Shown here piece by piece: positions 10,255 through 21,900 of a stretch of DNA of 59,806 nt. The stretch covers positions 1 to 59,806 of the forward strand of contig JAAGNR010000010.1 in assembly GCA_010435995.1 (NCBI GenBank), in the 5' to 3' direction. The position numbers and the translations under genes were made by a program. The number at the start of each line of letters is the position of its first letter. The stretch's first letter is position 1. Origin of the DNA: Ferrovum sp. GTDB taxonomy: Bacteria; Pseudomonadota; Gammaproteobacteria; Burkholderiales; Ferrovaceae. The notes beneath the pieces are model-generated. The model ran no database searches. It was not told the origin of the DNA and was given only the letters and a program-made list of their open reading frames with translations.

Positions 10255-11509
10255 GACCCGTCAGATCCGTACTGGCATACCGTGGGACTTCCGGCCCCAG
10301 AGGATCATGTTGCACCCCGTTGATCTTGAATTCGTAATGAAGATGAGGTCCGGTAGCCCAACCCGTCATACCAACAAAGCCGATGACATCGCCCTGACGA
10401 ATTTTTTCTCCGCTGTGGAGGCCGTTGGCAAATGCGGATAGATGGCCATATACGGTATCGATCCCATTGGCGTGATGCAGTTCAATCATATTGCCATACC
10501 CATTACGCCAGCCTGCGAAAGTCACGGTAGCGTTGGCAACGGAAACAATGGGGGTTCCCGAGGGAGCCGCCAGGTCGATGCCCTTGTGGGCACGCCACGT
10601 TTTAAGAATAGGATGGAAACGGGCCGCCGTAAATCCGGACGTCACACGGGAAAACTCGATGGGCGAACGCAGGAAAGAGGAGTGGGAACCATGGCCATCA
10701 GGAGTGTAGTAATCGCCTCCTTCGGTTCCTGCGTAGTATACGCGCCGAAACACCGACCCCTTATTGACAAACTCTGCCGCCAGAATACGGCCAGGAACCA
10801 ACTGATCAAAGTCGTTTTGGGCCGACTCATAAACCACCGAGAAGGTATCCCCAGCGCGCAGGTCATTATGAAAATCAAGATCGGTGGAAAACAACTGTGT
10901 CATCTGATGGCTGACGCTGTCAGGAATTCCCGCACTGTCCGCCGCCGCAAAAAATGAACTCTGTACGGTGCCGCTGGCCTGAATCACCCGATGTAGGGCG
11001 CCGATCTGAACCACTGAAGCGTTGAAGCCGTCTGAGGTACGAGCCACCACCAACGTCCCATTCTCTTTATCAGGAAAACGCAAGGACAACAAACTCCCAT
11101 TGGCATCGCGCTCTACCCGGATGGGCTTTCCTGGAGCCATACGCTGATAGATCACACGCGCTTTGGGATCGGTGGAGATGAAATCCAGAGCGGGTTGGTC
11201 ACTCACCCCCAAGCGAAACAAGAGGGCTGCCAGAGTATCGCCCGAACGAACCTGATCCTGCTGAACGTAACTACCGGGTGTCGGGGTGGGAACCACCACG
11301 TTTTGAGTGATGTCTTCAATCACAGGAACCAGCGGAACCGAGCGATCAGAGGTGGTCGGCGTAATCCCAAATGCCGTAGCCACGCCAAAAACCAACATCA
11401 AAACCGTAGCCACCTTACCGCTGTAGCGTGCATCGATCGCATCGATGTTGGGGTTTTGCGTTAGAATCCAGCGTTTGAGCGCATGTACCTTGTATTTTAT
11501 TGAAGTCAT
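10166..11509 (-). CDS. M23 peptidoglycan DD-endopeptidase, MepM-like
   Basis: Protein of 447 residues. A single membrane anchor near residues 33-50 ([16 protein letters not shown]) is followed by an OapA/LysM-like region and then the C-terminal zinc endopeptidase domain. Metal ligands are visible in HKGIDLAAP (HxxxD) and GPHLHYEF (HxH). It is expected to cut peptide crosslinks in the periplasm and so make room for wall growth. It is followed, with overlap, by anmK, so wall cutting and muropeptide recycling are transcribed together. It diverges from tyrS across 42 bases. Confidence 0.93.
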   Translation of the reverse strand: MTSIKYKVHALKRWILTQNPNIDAIDARYSGKVATVLMLVFGVATAFGITPTTSDRSVPLVPVIEDITQNVVVPTPTPGSYVQQDQVRSGDTLAALLFRLGVSDQPALDFISTDPKARVIYQRMAPGKPIRVERDANGSLLSLRFPDKENGTLVVARTSDGFNASVVQIGALHRVIQASGTVQSSFFAAADSAGIPDSVSHQMTQLFSTDLDFHNDLRAGDTFSVVYESAQNDFDQLVPGRILAAEFVNKGSVFRRVYYAGTEGGDYYTPDGHGSHSSFLRSPIEFSRVTSGFTAARFHPILKTWRAHKGIDLAAPSGTPIVSVANATVTFAGWRNGYGNMIELHHANGIDTVYGHLSAFANGLHSGEKIRQGDVIGFVGMTGWATGPHLHYEFKINGVQHDPLGPEVPRYASTDLTGHARGHFLTATAPLLQQLDAVRGTALARFE

Positions 11510-11551
11510 GCGCGCCAGTCTAACAGAAACTTGCGCCGGTCACAAACAGCT

Positions 11552-12772
11552 ATGAATCAGAATACACCAGAGAATGTCCCAGAAATTGCGGGATGGGCTG
11601 AAATCCAACGGGGAACCGATGAAATTCTGCCGGCAGGAGATCTGCGCCAACGCCTCACGGAAGGGCGTCCCCTGCGGGTCAAGGCGGGTTTTGACCCTAC
11701 CGCCCCCGACCTGCATCTGGGACATACGGTTCTTCTCAATAAACTTAGAACCTTACAGGATCTGGGTCATGAAATCATTTTTCTGATTGGTGATTTTACC
11801 GCCCTGATTGGCGACCCCACAGGACGCAATGCCACCCGCCCCCCCCTCACCCCGGAGCAGGTGAAGACCAACGCCGCCACCTATCAGGCGCAAGTTTTTC
11901 GCATCCTCGACCCCGTCCGTACCCAAGTGTCTTTCAACAGCACTTGGATGCACGCCCTGGGGGCCGATGGCATGATCCGCCTGGCGGCAACCCATACGGT
12001 TGCCCGGATGCTGGAGCGAGACGACTTCGCCAAACGCTATCAGGCGGAGCAACCCATTGCCCTCCACGAATTTCTCTATCCTCTGGTACAGGGCTATGAT
12101 TCGGTAGCCCTCAAAGCCGATCTGGAATTGGGCGGGACCGACCAGAAATTTAACCTACTCATGGGCCGGGAATTGCAAAAGCACCATGGTCAGCGGCCCC
12201 AGTCCATTCTCACCCTGCCCTTGCTGGAAGGCACCGACGGGGTCAACAAGATGTCCAAATCGCAAAACAACTTCATCGCCATTGAAGATTCCCCAGAGAC
12301 TCAGTTTGGCAAAATTCTGTCCATTTCCGATACGCTGATGTGGCGTTACCTCGAACTGCTCTCCTTCGAATCACTGAGTACCTTGGCACACTGGAAGGAC
12401 GAAGTGATGCACGGACTCAATCCCAAGGAAATCAAGATACGACTGGCACGGGAAATCGTTACCCGATTTCATGGCGCTGTTGCCGCCCAATCCGCACATG
12501 AGGGGTTTGAAGCCCGGTTTCGTGACCACGCCATGCCCGACAACCTTCCAGTCACTGAAGTGGTCGTCGGCCCGGAAGGTTTGCTGCTGTCCCAATTGCT
12601 GCAACGTCTTGGTTTGACCGCCTCCACTTCCGAGGCCCTGCGTCTGATTCAGGGTGGAGGGGTTCGTCTGGACGGAGACAAAGTCAGCGATAAGGGGATG
12701 CGCCTCTTCCCCTCCACCGAGGCCACCCTACAAGCAGGGAAACTCAAGTTTGCCCGCGTGCGCTGCCTTTGA
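11552..12772 (+). CDS. tyrS: Tyrosyl-tRNA synthetase
   Basis: Protein of 406 residues, a class I aminoacyl-tRNA synthetase that charges tRNA-Tyr. The HIGH-like signature is HLGH at residues 55-58 and the KMSKS loop is at 233-237. A C-terminal S4-like RNA-binding domain (about 345-406, [13 protein letters not shown]) is present. The start ATG at 11552 is preferred to the in-frame TTG 21 bases upstream. The stop overlaps the TTG start of the MATE gene. Confidence 0.96.
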   Translation: MNQNTPENVPEIAGWAEIQRGTDEILPAGDLRQRLTEGRPLRVKAGFDPTAPDLHLGHTVLLNKLRTLQDLGHEIIFLIGDFTALIGDPTGRNATRPPLTPEQVKTNAATYQAQVFRILDPVRTQVSFNSTWMHALGADGMIRLAATHTVARMLERDDFAKRYQAEQPIALHEFLYPLVQGYDSVALKADLELGGTDQKFNLLMGRELQKHHGQRPQSILTLPLLEGTDGVNKMSKSQNNFIAIEDSPETQFGKILSISDTLMWRYLELLSFESLSTLAHWKDEVMHGLNPKEIKIRLAREIVTRFHGAVAAQSAHEGFEARFRDHAMPDNLPVTEVVVGPEGLLLSQLLQRLGLTASTSEALRLIQGGGVRLDGDKVSDKGMRLFPSTEATLQAGKLKFARVRCL

Positions 12773-14187
12773 GCACAGATCTTCAGCTTCCAGCGCTACG
12801 CCTCGACGCCCAAGGCCATCGCCGCGTCGATCTGCGTACCATCATTGCCTTGGCCCTGCCCCTGTTCCTGAACAGCAGCCTGCAGGTGGTGCTGAACCTC
12901 ACCGACACCTGGTTCATTGGTCGCCTGTCTACCACCGCCATGGCCGCCATGGCCTCCTGCTATTACCTGATCTTTGTGTTCTTTTTATTGTTGGGGGGGG
13001 TGGGCATCGGCGTTCAGGCCATCGTGGCCCAACATTTTGGCGCCGGCCAGCGGGAAGCGGCGGCACGCAGTACCTGGAGCGGTCTGTGGGCTGCTCTGTT
13101 TACCACTCCCCTGTTCATCCTCATTGCTTTTTCTGGAAAACTCTTACTGTCACACTTCGGACTGTCTCCAGAAGTCCTCTCGCTGGCCGATTCCTTCTGG
13201 ATTCCACGCTTGCTGGGAGGGCCCCTATCCACTTTGCTGTTCGCCCTGAACTCTTTTTTCAATGGCATCGGACAACCCCGCTTTACTTTCTGGATCATGC
13301 TGCTGGTGGCTTTGAGCAATGCCGTGCTCAACCAACTGTTCATGTTTCATTGGGGTTATGGCATGGCTGGAGCAGCCTTGGGCAGTACGGTTGCTCAAGG
13401 CATTGGAGTGGTCGCGGCCCTGGCCATCTTTCTGCGCCCGGCTTTCCGCCGACAGTTCCATACCCATCTCACCTGGCATCTCCACTGGCCAGGTATTCGT
13501 CAAGTGATGGCCATCGGCATTCCCACCGGCCTTTTCCCTGCCATGGATGTGGTGGGATTGGGGTTATTTCAGTTGATGCAAGTCAAACTCAGCGCCATCG
13601 ATGGAGCGGCAACACAAATTGTCATGATGCTGACCTCCGTGTCCTATCTGCCTGCCATCGGCATCGCTCTCGCTGGTACCACACTGGTGGGACAGTCCAT
13701 CGGCGCTGGAGATAAGGCTTGGGCGGAAACCTGCGCTCGCGTCATCATCCGCTTGGCCGTGGGGTATATGGGATTGATAGGCATTCTCCTAGCGCTCGCT
13801 GCGGCGTGGGTAGTTCCCCCCTTCCTGACTCCCGGCGACCCCCAGGCCTCCGCGGTCTTCCGCCTGTGCATACCACTGCTATGGATTGCGGCAGGCTACC
13901 AGATTTTTGATGCGCTCAACCTGTCCTGCGCTTTCTGTCTGCGCGGGGCAGGTGATGTGCGCGTCCCCACGGGACTGCTGCTGGTCTGCTCCTGGGGGGT
14001 GTTTCTCCCCCTCTGCCACGCCCTGACTTTCCCCCCGGGTCAAGGCTGGGTAAATTTTCTACCGCAGTATGGATGGGGGGCAAAAGGGGGATGGATGGCT
14101 GCTTTCGCCTACACTTTTTGTCTCGGTCTGGTGTTGTGGGCACGGTGGCGTTCCGGTGCCTGGAAACGCCTGACGCTGCTGACCTAG
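12769..14187 (+). CDS. MATE family efflux transporter
   Basis: Protein of 472 residues with about 12 hydrophobic segments arranged as two six-helix halves, the MATE (MatE) fold. The [12 protein letters not shown] motif in helix 1 and [11 protein letters not shown] at the start of the second half are typical of the DinF/NorM branches. It probably exports cationic compounds with Na+ or H+ antiport; the substrate cannot be read. The start is a TTG overlapping the tyrS stop (TTGA), and I see no in-frame ATG near it. The stop codon shares the four bases CTAG with the convergent coq7 stop. Confidence 0.9.
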   Translation: MSTDLQLPALRLDAQGHRRVDLRTIIALALPLFLNSSLQVVLNLTDTWFIGRLSTTAMAAMASCYYLIFVFFLLLGGVGIGVQAIVAQHFGAGQREAAARSTWSGLWAALFTTPLFILIAFSGKLLLSHFGLSPEVLSLADSFWIPRLLGGPLSTLLFALNSFFNGIGQPRFTFWIMLLVALSNAVLNQLFMFHWGYGMAGAALGSTVAQGIGVVAALAIFLRPAFRRQFHTHLTWHLHWPGIRQVMAIGIPTGLFPAMDVVGLGLFQLMQVKLSAIDGAATQIVMMLTSVSYLPAIGIALAGTTLVGQSIGAGDKAWAETCARVIIRLAVGYMGLIGILLALAAAWVVPPFLTPGDPQASAVFRLCIPLLWIAAGYQIFDALNLSCAFCLRGAGDVRVPTGLLLVCSWGVFLPLCHALTFPPGQGWVNFLPQYGWGAKGGWMAAFAYTFCLGLVLWARWRSGAWKRLTLLT

Positions 14188-14894
14188 ACCCAATACACCG
14201 AGCGCGTCATCAACTTGGAAGATAGCCGCATGGCCCACTTGATGGGCGGCGGGAATTCGGCAGCCCCGAGGCTTTGCGCCAACTCGGCGTGCCCGGCTTC
14301 ATCCACCTTCATCTGCTCCACAATGGCGCGGGTCCGCTGATCGGCCTCGGGAATTTGCGCCAGATGCCCCGCCAGATGTCTCTCCACTTGGCGTTCCGTT
14401 TCCTTGAGAAATGCCAGATTCCACCGGTCCCCAGCCAAGCCTGCGGCCACCCCGAGGGCCAAAGATCCGGCATACCATAGGGGATTCAGATAACTGGTGC
14501 GCCCGCCCAATTCATGGATGCGCCCTTCACACCACGCCAGATGATCTACCTCTTCGGCTGATGCGCAGCGCAGGGCTTCTCGGTTGGCGGGAATACGCGC
14601 CGTCAGAGATTGACCCTGATAGAGCGCCTGAGCACAAATTTCACCGGTATGATTGATGCGCATCAGGCGCGCCGTATGCTGCCGTGTCGCATCATCCAGA
14701 TCGGCTTCCGGCAACCCACGCGCCGGATTGGAACGGGTGCCCAGAGCAGGGGCAGCCAAGGTTCGCAAGGTACGATCAAATTCCCCGAGGATTCGATCCA
14801 GAGGGCTGTGCTGACGCCCTTCAAACTCACCGCCCGCAAATACGCCACTGGGTAACTTCGGCATCTTCATCTTGGCCATTAAATCCCTCAGCAT
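14184..14894 (-). CDS. coq7: Demethoxyubiquinone hydroxylase Coq7
   Basis: Protein of 236 residues. Coq7 is a membrane-associated di-iron monooxygenase that adds the last ring hydroxyl in ubiquinone synthesis. Iron ligands are visible in the paired EExxH-type motifs: INHTGEICAQALYQGQ, ASAEEVDHLAW and MKVDEAGHAELA. The roughly 30 residues before LDRILGEFDRTLRTL are longer than usual, so an internal start is possible, although the ATG at 14894 has an AGGGGAA ribosome site. It indicates an aerobic, ubiquinone-using respiratory chain. Confidence 0.94.
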   Translation of the reverse strand: MLRDLMAKMKMPKLPSGVFAGGEFEGRQHSPLDRILGEFDRTLRTLAAPALGTRSNPARGLPEADLDDATRQHTARLMRINHTGEICAQALYQGQSLTARIPANREALRCASAEEVDHLAWCEGRIHELGGRTSYLNPLWYAGSLALGVAAGLAGDRWNLAFLKETERQVERHLAGHLAQIPEADQRTRAIVEQMKVDEAGHAELAQSLGAAEFPPPIKWAMRLSSKLMTRSVYWV

Positions 14895-15104
14895 CGTGTT
14901 CCCCTATCTCAGTTCGAGCCGCTTCCTGAATCGTTCCCTGGCCCCAATCATCCATGGATACTTCGCCAAGACTGCCAGATGGTCATGATACCTCTTTTCT
15001 TCCAGAGAAGCCTTGAAAAGGCTAAAAGTTTATGTCAATTCGCAAACCATACATTCGCCGCTCGTCAGGCCGGAAATTTTCATTTATAGCAAGTTTAGGT
15101 TTTT
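14895..15104. other. Intergenic region between divergent coq7 and ATPase gene
   Basis: About 210 bases without an open frame of note. A short hairpin (AGCCTT/AAGGCT, 15009-15023) is the only structure I see, and it is not followed by a T-tract. The coq7 promoter must lie here, but I could not assign it. Confidence 0.5.
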
Positions 15105-15133
15105 TTGATAACTTTGGATAAACCTCCTATAAT
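15105..15133 (+). promoter_or_regulatory. Near-consensus sigma-70 promoter of the ATPase gene
   Basis: The -35 box TTGATA (15105-15110) and -10 box TATAAT (15128-15133) are 17 bases apart. The predicted start of transcription, 6-7 bases beyond the -10 box, falls at or beside the A of the ATG at 15140, so the mRNA should have no 5' leader. Confidence 0.85.
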
Positions 15134-15139
15134 TCACCC

Positions 15140-16321
15140 ATGGATCCCATTCGTAACCCCTACGCGCCGGGTGCGGGCACCCCTCCTCCAGAATTGGCGG
15201 GACGGAATTCTTTACTGTCCACCGTACACATCGCGCTGGCCAGGATTCGCTTGGGCAAACCCAGTAAAAGTGTCTTGATGGTCGGTTTGCGTGGAGTGGG
15301 GAAAACCGTCCTGTTGGACCGGATGCGTGATGACGCTGAAGCTGACGGTTTCCATACGGTTCGCACCGAAGCCCCGGAAGGTCGTTCTTTACCCGCACTT
15401 CTGGCACCTCAATTGCGTCTGGCGTTATTGCGCTTGTCCCATCAGGAGCAGGCCAAAGCGTTGGCCCAACGCGCCCTGCGCGGTTTATCCGGTTTTGTCA
15501 AAGCCCTCAAGGTGCGCTATCAGGATATCGAAGTTGGCATTGACCTGGAACCCGAACCTGGGTTGGCAGACAATGGTGACCTCGAGAATGACCTCACCGT
15601 ACTTCTGGAAGCCATCGGTCTGGCCGCCCAAAGTGCGAAGACAGCCTTGGCCCTGTTCATCGATGAACTTCAATATGTCCGGGAAGAAGAATTGGCCGCG
15701 CTCATCACAGCCCTGCATCGCTGCGCTCAACGCAGCCTTCCCATCGTGTTGGTGGGCGCGGGTCTGCCCCAGTTACGCGGGCGGATGGGCAAGGCAAAAT
15801 CCTATGCCGAGCGCTTGTTCGATTTTCCTCAGATTGGCCCTCTCGACCCGGAATCGTCGCGACTGGCGTTGGTCAAACCTGCGGCCAGCGAGGGCGTCAC
15901 CATCAGTGAAGCCGCGTTGGTGAAAATCATCCAGGACACTCAGGGATACCCCTATTTTCTGCAGGAATGGGGCAAGCATACCTGGGAAATCGCCCAATCT
16001 TCGCCCATCACCCAAGAGGATGTGGAACAAGCCACAACATCGGTGACGGCTGCCTTGGATGAGGGGTTTTTTCGGGTACGCTTCGACCGCCTCACGCCCT
16101 CGGAAAAGCGTTATCTGCGCGTAATGGCAGAACTTGGTCCCGGCCCTCACCGCTCAGGCGACATTGCAACCTTCCTGGGACGCAAAGTCACGGCACTGGC
16201 CCCCATGCGCAGTCAACTCATCGCGAAGGGCATGGTCTGGAGCCCCAATCACGGAGACACAGGATTCACCGTTCCCCTCTTCGACGGATTCATGAAACGG
16301 ATCATGCCGGATCTGGATTGA
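15140..16321 (+). CDS. Orphan AAA ATPase with C-terminal helical/winged-helix region
   Basis: Protein of 393 residues of unknown function. Walker A is GLRGVGKT (49-56) and Walker B ends in D175-E176 (LFIDEL). This is the ORC/Cdc6- and NACHT-like AAA ATPase class. After the ATPase core, about residues 300-393 read like a winged-helix region (RYLRVMAELGPGPHRSGDIA). The opening MDPIRNPYAPGAGTPPPELAGR is what I expect of the start of this family, so the start codon is secure. No ribosome site precedes it and the promoter points to a leaderless message. Its neighbours coq7 and argB do not suggest a role. Similar proteins are often annotated only as ATP-binding proteins; a nucleic-acid or stress-related switch is a guess. 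Confidence 0.85.
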   Translation: MDPIRNPYAPGAGTPPPELAGRNSLLSTVHIALARIRLGKPSKSVLMVGLRGVGKTVLLDRMRDDAEADGFHTVRTEAPEGRSLPALLAPQLRLALLRLSHQEQAKALAQRALRGLSGFVKALKVRYQDIEVGIDLEPEPGLADNGDLENDLTVLLEAIGLAAQSAKTALALFIDELQYVREEELAALITALHRCAQRSLPIVLVGAGLPQLRGRMGKAKSYAERLFDFPQIGPLDPESSRLALVKPAASEGVTISEAALVKIIQDTQGYPYFLQEWGKHTWEIAQSSPITQEDVEQATTSVTAALDEGFFRVRFDRLTPSEKRYLRVMAELGPGPHRSGDIATFLGRKVTALAPMRSQLIAKGMVWSPNHGDTGFTVPLFDGFMKRIMPDLD

Positions 16322-16332
16322 GGGGTTGTGGC

Positions 16333-17262
<930 letters not shown>

Positions 17263-17439
17263 CTATTCTACCCCGTCCTTGCCTTCATGGGCAGAACAAT
17301 GTCTCTCAACGGCAAGAGTACAAAAGACCGCGATGTACCAATTCAACAAACAAGGAAACCACTCGCGATGAAGATCGACTGAGAAAGGGTAAGACCGTTT
17401 CTTTTTCTGAAAACCGTAACGCTCTTTCAAAAACAACAA

Positions 17440-17457
17440 GCCACCCCAAAGGGTGGC
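17440..17457 (-). terminator. Rho-independent terminator of the porin gene
   Basis: Arms GCCACCC and GGGTGGC (17440-17446, 17451-17457) pair around a 4-base loop. Read leftward, the stem is followed by the T-rich TTGTTGTTTTTG. It lies 45 bases beyond the porin stop. The rest of 17239-17501 shows no gene. Confidence 0.85.
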
Positions 17458-17501
17458 CTGCTGACTGACTCTGTTTCCAGAATCAAACTTGCTATAACAC
17501 C

Positions 17502-18827
17502 TTAGAAGCGCACTACTAGACCGCCACCGATGGTGTCGAAGGTTTCGTAGGGAGACGCACCTTGGGTTGCGGTGTAAACCACTGTGGCCGAACCGGTCTT
17601 GATGTCGCGCATGTAACCAAAGTACAGGTTGGTACGCTTGCTCAGATCGTAATCAAGCAACAGTGAGCCGTAGCGGTCGGCACCAGGAGCCACGCCATTC
17701 TCAGACTTGGTCACGGCATCGTAGAAGCCTGCCGACAACTTCCATTTCTGCGTCAACTGGTAATTGCCCCCAAACCAGAACACATTGGTCTGCTGTGCGC
17801 CGCCGGTAAAAATAGATGCGGTGCTACCAACTGCCCCAAGGGGGACAATGGTATATCCATACAATTGAGTGATTTGACTCAACGCGCCCACATCGGAAGG
17901 CCCAGTCTTCAGAATGTACTGATAACCCGCTTTCAATGTCAGCGGATTCGACACTTGGTAACGCAAGGCCAGAGTGTAGGACTTCAAATCAAAGAATGTG
18001 GCTTGTACAACGCCATTGGTAGAGTCTTGAGCAATCCCGGTGGTGTCACGAGCTTCTTGCGACGCAAATTCCACCCCGAAGCGGTTCAGTTCGTATCCCA
18101 AGTTGAATTCCCCAGTACTGCGGGTTGTGGCTGAACCCGTCATACCGCCGAGACCGTACATGGCGTTCAGTTTGACTGCACCCCATTCCTTGGCATACTT
18201 GATGGCGTTATCGACCCGTGCGCTGTCCGTTGCACCGCCACCACCATAAAAGCCGGAGAAGTTGATGGGGGAGAACATCTGCGCGTTGACGGGGTCATAA
18301 CCACCAGCAGTGGTAGTGATGATATCCAGTTCCAGACTGTTCTGACGACCAAAGGTTATGGCGCCATACTCGTTGTTGGACAAGCCGATGAAAGCATTGC
18401 GGCCAAACAATTGATTGTTCAGACTGGTGTCAGCCACCATCGCATATCCAGGAGTTTTGCCATTAGCAAGCACCGTAGGATTGGTGGCAGCTCCCGACAA
18501 TCCGGAAGTTCCCAACTGGCCGGTTCCCAAGCTAAATGCAGATTCCAACTGGAAGAAAGCCTTGTTGCCATCGCCCAGATCTTCATCACCCTTGATGCCC
18601 CAACGGGTTTGCTTTTCACCGCCGTTCATCATGCCTACGGCCGTACCTGAGTGATAGTAGTTGCCCACTCCTGTTGGCACAGCGCCAGTTACAAAGGTAG
18701 GGCTGAAGTTACCCGCATGGGTGAGTTCAGCGACGCCCGCATCCAAAATGCCGTACAAAGTGACATCCGCGTGAGCGGTTCCAGCCATAGCGCTTAAAGC
18801 AGCCAGTGCGAATAGCGATTTTTTCAT
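17502..18827 (-). CDS. Gram-negative general porin
   Basis: Protein of 441 residues, an outer-membrane beta-barrel of the trimeric OmpC-like class common in betaproteobacteria. A signal peptide (MKKSLFALAALSAMAGTAHA) is followed by DVTLYGILDAGV, the usual first strand. The last residues GGGLVVRF end in the phenylalanine recognised by the BAM machinery. The ATG at 18827 has a GGAGAG ribosome site; in-frame codons upstream are not coding. It lies just downstream of the RND efflux operon but has its own leader. Pore selectivity cannot be read. Confidence 0.94.
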   Translation of the reverse strand: MKKSLFALAALSAMAGTAHADVTLYGILDAGVAELTHAGNFSPTFVTGAVPTGVGNYYHSGTAVGMMNGGEKQTRWGIKGDEDLGDGNKAFFQLESAFSLGTGQLGTSGLSGAATNPTVLANGKTPGYAMVADTSLNNQLFGRNAFIGLSNNEYGAITFGRQNSLELDIITTTAGGYDPVNAQMFSPINFSGFYGGGGATDSARVDNAIKYAKEWGAVKLNAMYGLGGMTGSATTRSTGEFNLGYELNRFGVEFASQEARDTTGIAQDSTNGVVQATFFDLKSYTLALRYQVSNPLTLKAGYQYILKTGPSDVGALSQITQLYGYTIVPLGAVGSTASIFTGGAQQTNVFWFGGNYQLTQKWKLSAGFYDAVTKSENGVAPGADRYGSLLLDYDLSKRTNLYFGYMRDIKTGSATVVYTATQGASPYETFDTIGGGLVVRF

Positions 18828-18979
18828 TGTCTCTCCAAAGTTCATAATGGTTAACATTCTCGACCTGCTACGATCTTTTCAGAGTGCGTGCAGATGATGC
18901 TGAATGTTAGCGGCGAATTATGACAGTATTGCTACAACTGTGAAACTTTGTAACAGACAACTGAATTTATGTTGCATTT

Positions 18980-21900
18980 TTACCACAAGTCTTCGTCGTC
19001 TTCTTCCTCAAAGGTATCCTTTTCATGCACCAAACTGAATACCACGGGAACGAAGAGGAGCGTAGCGATGGTGGCGAACATCAATCCACCGATGACGGCA
19101 CGCCCCAGAGGAGCATTCTGCTCGCCCCCCTCCCCCATACCCAAGGCCATGGGAGCCATACCGATGATCATGGCCAATGCGGTCATGAGTACGGGGCGGA
19201 AGCGGGAAACTCCTGCCTCGATCCCGGCGCGAACGGAATCATGACAATCGCGTAAGCGTTCCCGGGCAAAGCTCACCACCAGAATACTATTGGCCGTGGC
19301 CACCCCCATGCACATGATGGCTCCAGTGAGGGCGGGGACCGACAAGGTCGTATGGGTGGTGAACAGCATCCACACAATTCCTGCCAGCGCTGCAGGCAGT
19401 GCCGTAATGATCACAAAGGGGTCGAGCCAAGACTGGAAATTTACCACGATGAGCAGATAGATCAACAAGATGGCTGCCAGCAATCCAAATAGCAACCCGG
19501 AAAAGGCGGTTTCCATGATAGGCACCTGGCCTTGCAACACGATGGTAGCGCCGCGCGGCAATTGTGATTGCTTGTCCTTCAGGATTTTTTGAATGTCCTT
19601 GGCCACCCCTCCCAGATCACGATCCTGAATGGTGGCATAAATGTCAAAGGAAGGCTGAATAGAGTAATGGGTCACTACCGCTTCCCCCCTATCGCGCTTG
19701 ATGGTGGCCAATCCCCCCAACACCTGGAAAGAGGTTGCGTGCGGTGAGGTAATGGGGATGTTTTCCAGGGCTGTCATGCTGTCCACATAATACTGCGGCG
19801 TCTGCACCACAATCGGGTAGGACACCCCATTGCGTGGATTGAGCCAAAATGTGGGTTCAATCTGCCCACTGCCAGACAGAACATCCACCAGACTGTCGGT
19901 GACATCCTTTTCCGTCACGCCCAATGTGCTGGCATATACCCGATTGACATTCACATCGAACTGGGGATAGTTCATGGATTGCTGGATCCGGGCATCGGCA
20001 ATGCCATCCACATGAGTAACCTGTTCCAATATGCCTGTCAGATAGTTCAGATCCTCATCATGACGAGGCCCCATGATCTTGATGTCAATGGGTGCAGGAG
20101 CCCCAAAGTTCAAGATTTGACTCACCATGTCTGCCGGGAGAAAAGCAAAGCTCGAGCCGGGAAACAGATGGGGCAAATCGGTTCTCAAGCGTTTGACATA
20201 ATCTTCCGTAGGATGATGATTTTCCTTGAGGGAAATGAGAATATCCCCATCCTGCGGACCGATGGTACCGGTATTGATGAATGACTGGTTGATCGGACTG
20301 ACAGAAAGTCCAATGTTATCGACGATATTATCCACTTCATTGGGAGGAATTTCGCGGCGGATCTGGTCTTCGATATGATCGAACAGCGCGGCAGTTTCTT
20401 CTACCCGCGTGCCCACCTGGGCACGCACGTGCAGTTTGATCTGTCCCGCATCCACGGAGGGGAAGAAGTTGCGTCCAAGGAAAGGAACCAAGGCGAATGA
20501 GACCAGCACTACGCCCAAAAATCCCATGACAAACCCCTTGCGGTGTGCCATGACCAACTCGATGAGTCCGTGATAAACGCCTTTGATCCGCTCAAAACGA
20601 TGCTCAAAGGCATGTTGAAAACGCGCAGCCGGGTGGGTAGCTCTCGGCTCGTGAGGATCATGAGCTCGCAACAGGAAATTGGCGGCAGTGGGAACGAAGG
20701 TCCGCGACAGGATAAAAGAAGCCACCATGGCAAACACCACGGCTTCTGCCATGGGAACAAACAAATAGCGTGAGACTCCCGTCAAAAAGAACATGGGAAT
20801 AAAAACGATACAGATGCTGAGCAACGACACAAATGCTGGCCCCACGATCTGTTTGGCACCATCCAGAATGGCATCGGTCACGGGCTTCCCTTGTTCCAGA
20901 TGCCAATTGATGTTCTCAATGGTCACCGTGGCGTCATCCACCAGAATCCCCACCGCCAACGCCAATCCTCCCAACGTCATGACGTTCAGCGTCTCCCCGA
21001 TGGCGGACAGGCCGATGATGGCAGCCAAAATAGCCAACGGGATGGAAGCTGTAATGATCAGTGTGGAGCGCCAGCTCCCTAGAAACAGGAGAATCATGCA
21101 ACTGGTCAGTGCCGCCGCAATGATTCCCTCGCGCACCACTCCCGATACTGCTGCCTTGACGAAAATCGACTGATCACCCACCGTGGCCAAATGAAGACTG
21201 TTTGGCAAAGTCTCTTTCAACATGGGGACCATGTTCTTGACCCCATCGATGATGTCCAAGGTAGACGCTGCGCCATTCTTGAGCACCGTCATCAGCACCG
21301 AATGGGCTCCATCAACACGCACGATGTTGATCTGGGGCGGATAGCCGTCACGCACATGGGCCACATCCCGGATGAAAATCATGCTTCCATTGACCATTTT
21401 GATGGGCATGTGATTGAGCACTTCGAACTCGTCTGGGCTATCGTTGATCTTGACGGTATATTCGAAAGTCCCGATTTTTTCCGTACCCGCAGGAATGATC
21501 AGGTTCTGGGATGCTAATGCTTTCCCCACATCAGCGGGAGAGATACCTTTGGACTGCATGGCCAGGGGATCCAGATCGATCTGGATCTGGCGAACCTTGC
21601 CTCCATAGGGGGAAGGAATGGCGCTTCCTGCCACAGTGGCCAATTGCGGACGAATAAAATTCTGGCCAAAGTCGAACAGTTTCTGCTCGGGAATGCGCTT
21701 GCTCGCCAGCGTCAGTTGCAGGATCGGGACGGTGGCCGCGTTATAGTTGAGAATCAGGGGCGGTGTGATCCCTGGAGGCATCTGCTTCAACACGGTCTGT
21801 GAAATGGCGGTGACCTGTGCCGTAGCCGTCCGGATATCTACCGTGGGTTGGAAGAAAATCTTGACGATTCCATACCCTGGCAGGGATTGGGATTCGATAT

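Noticed and set aside
12654-13715. Rightward open frame overlapping tyrS and the MATE gene in another frame
   Set aside because: Low-complexity Arg/Ser/His product; the frame of the MATE protein is clearly the coding one.
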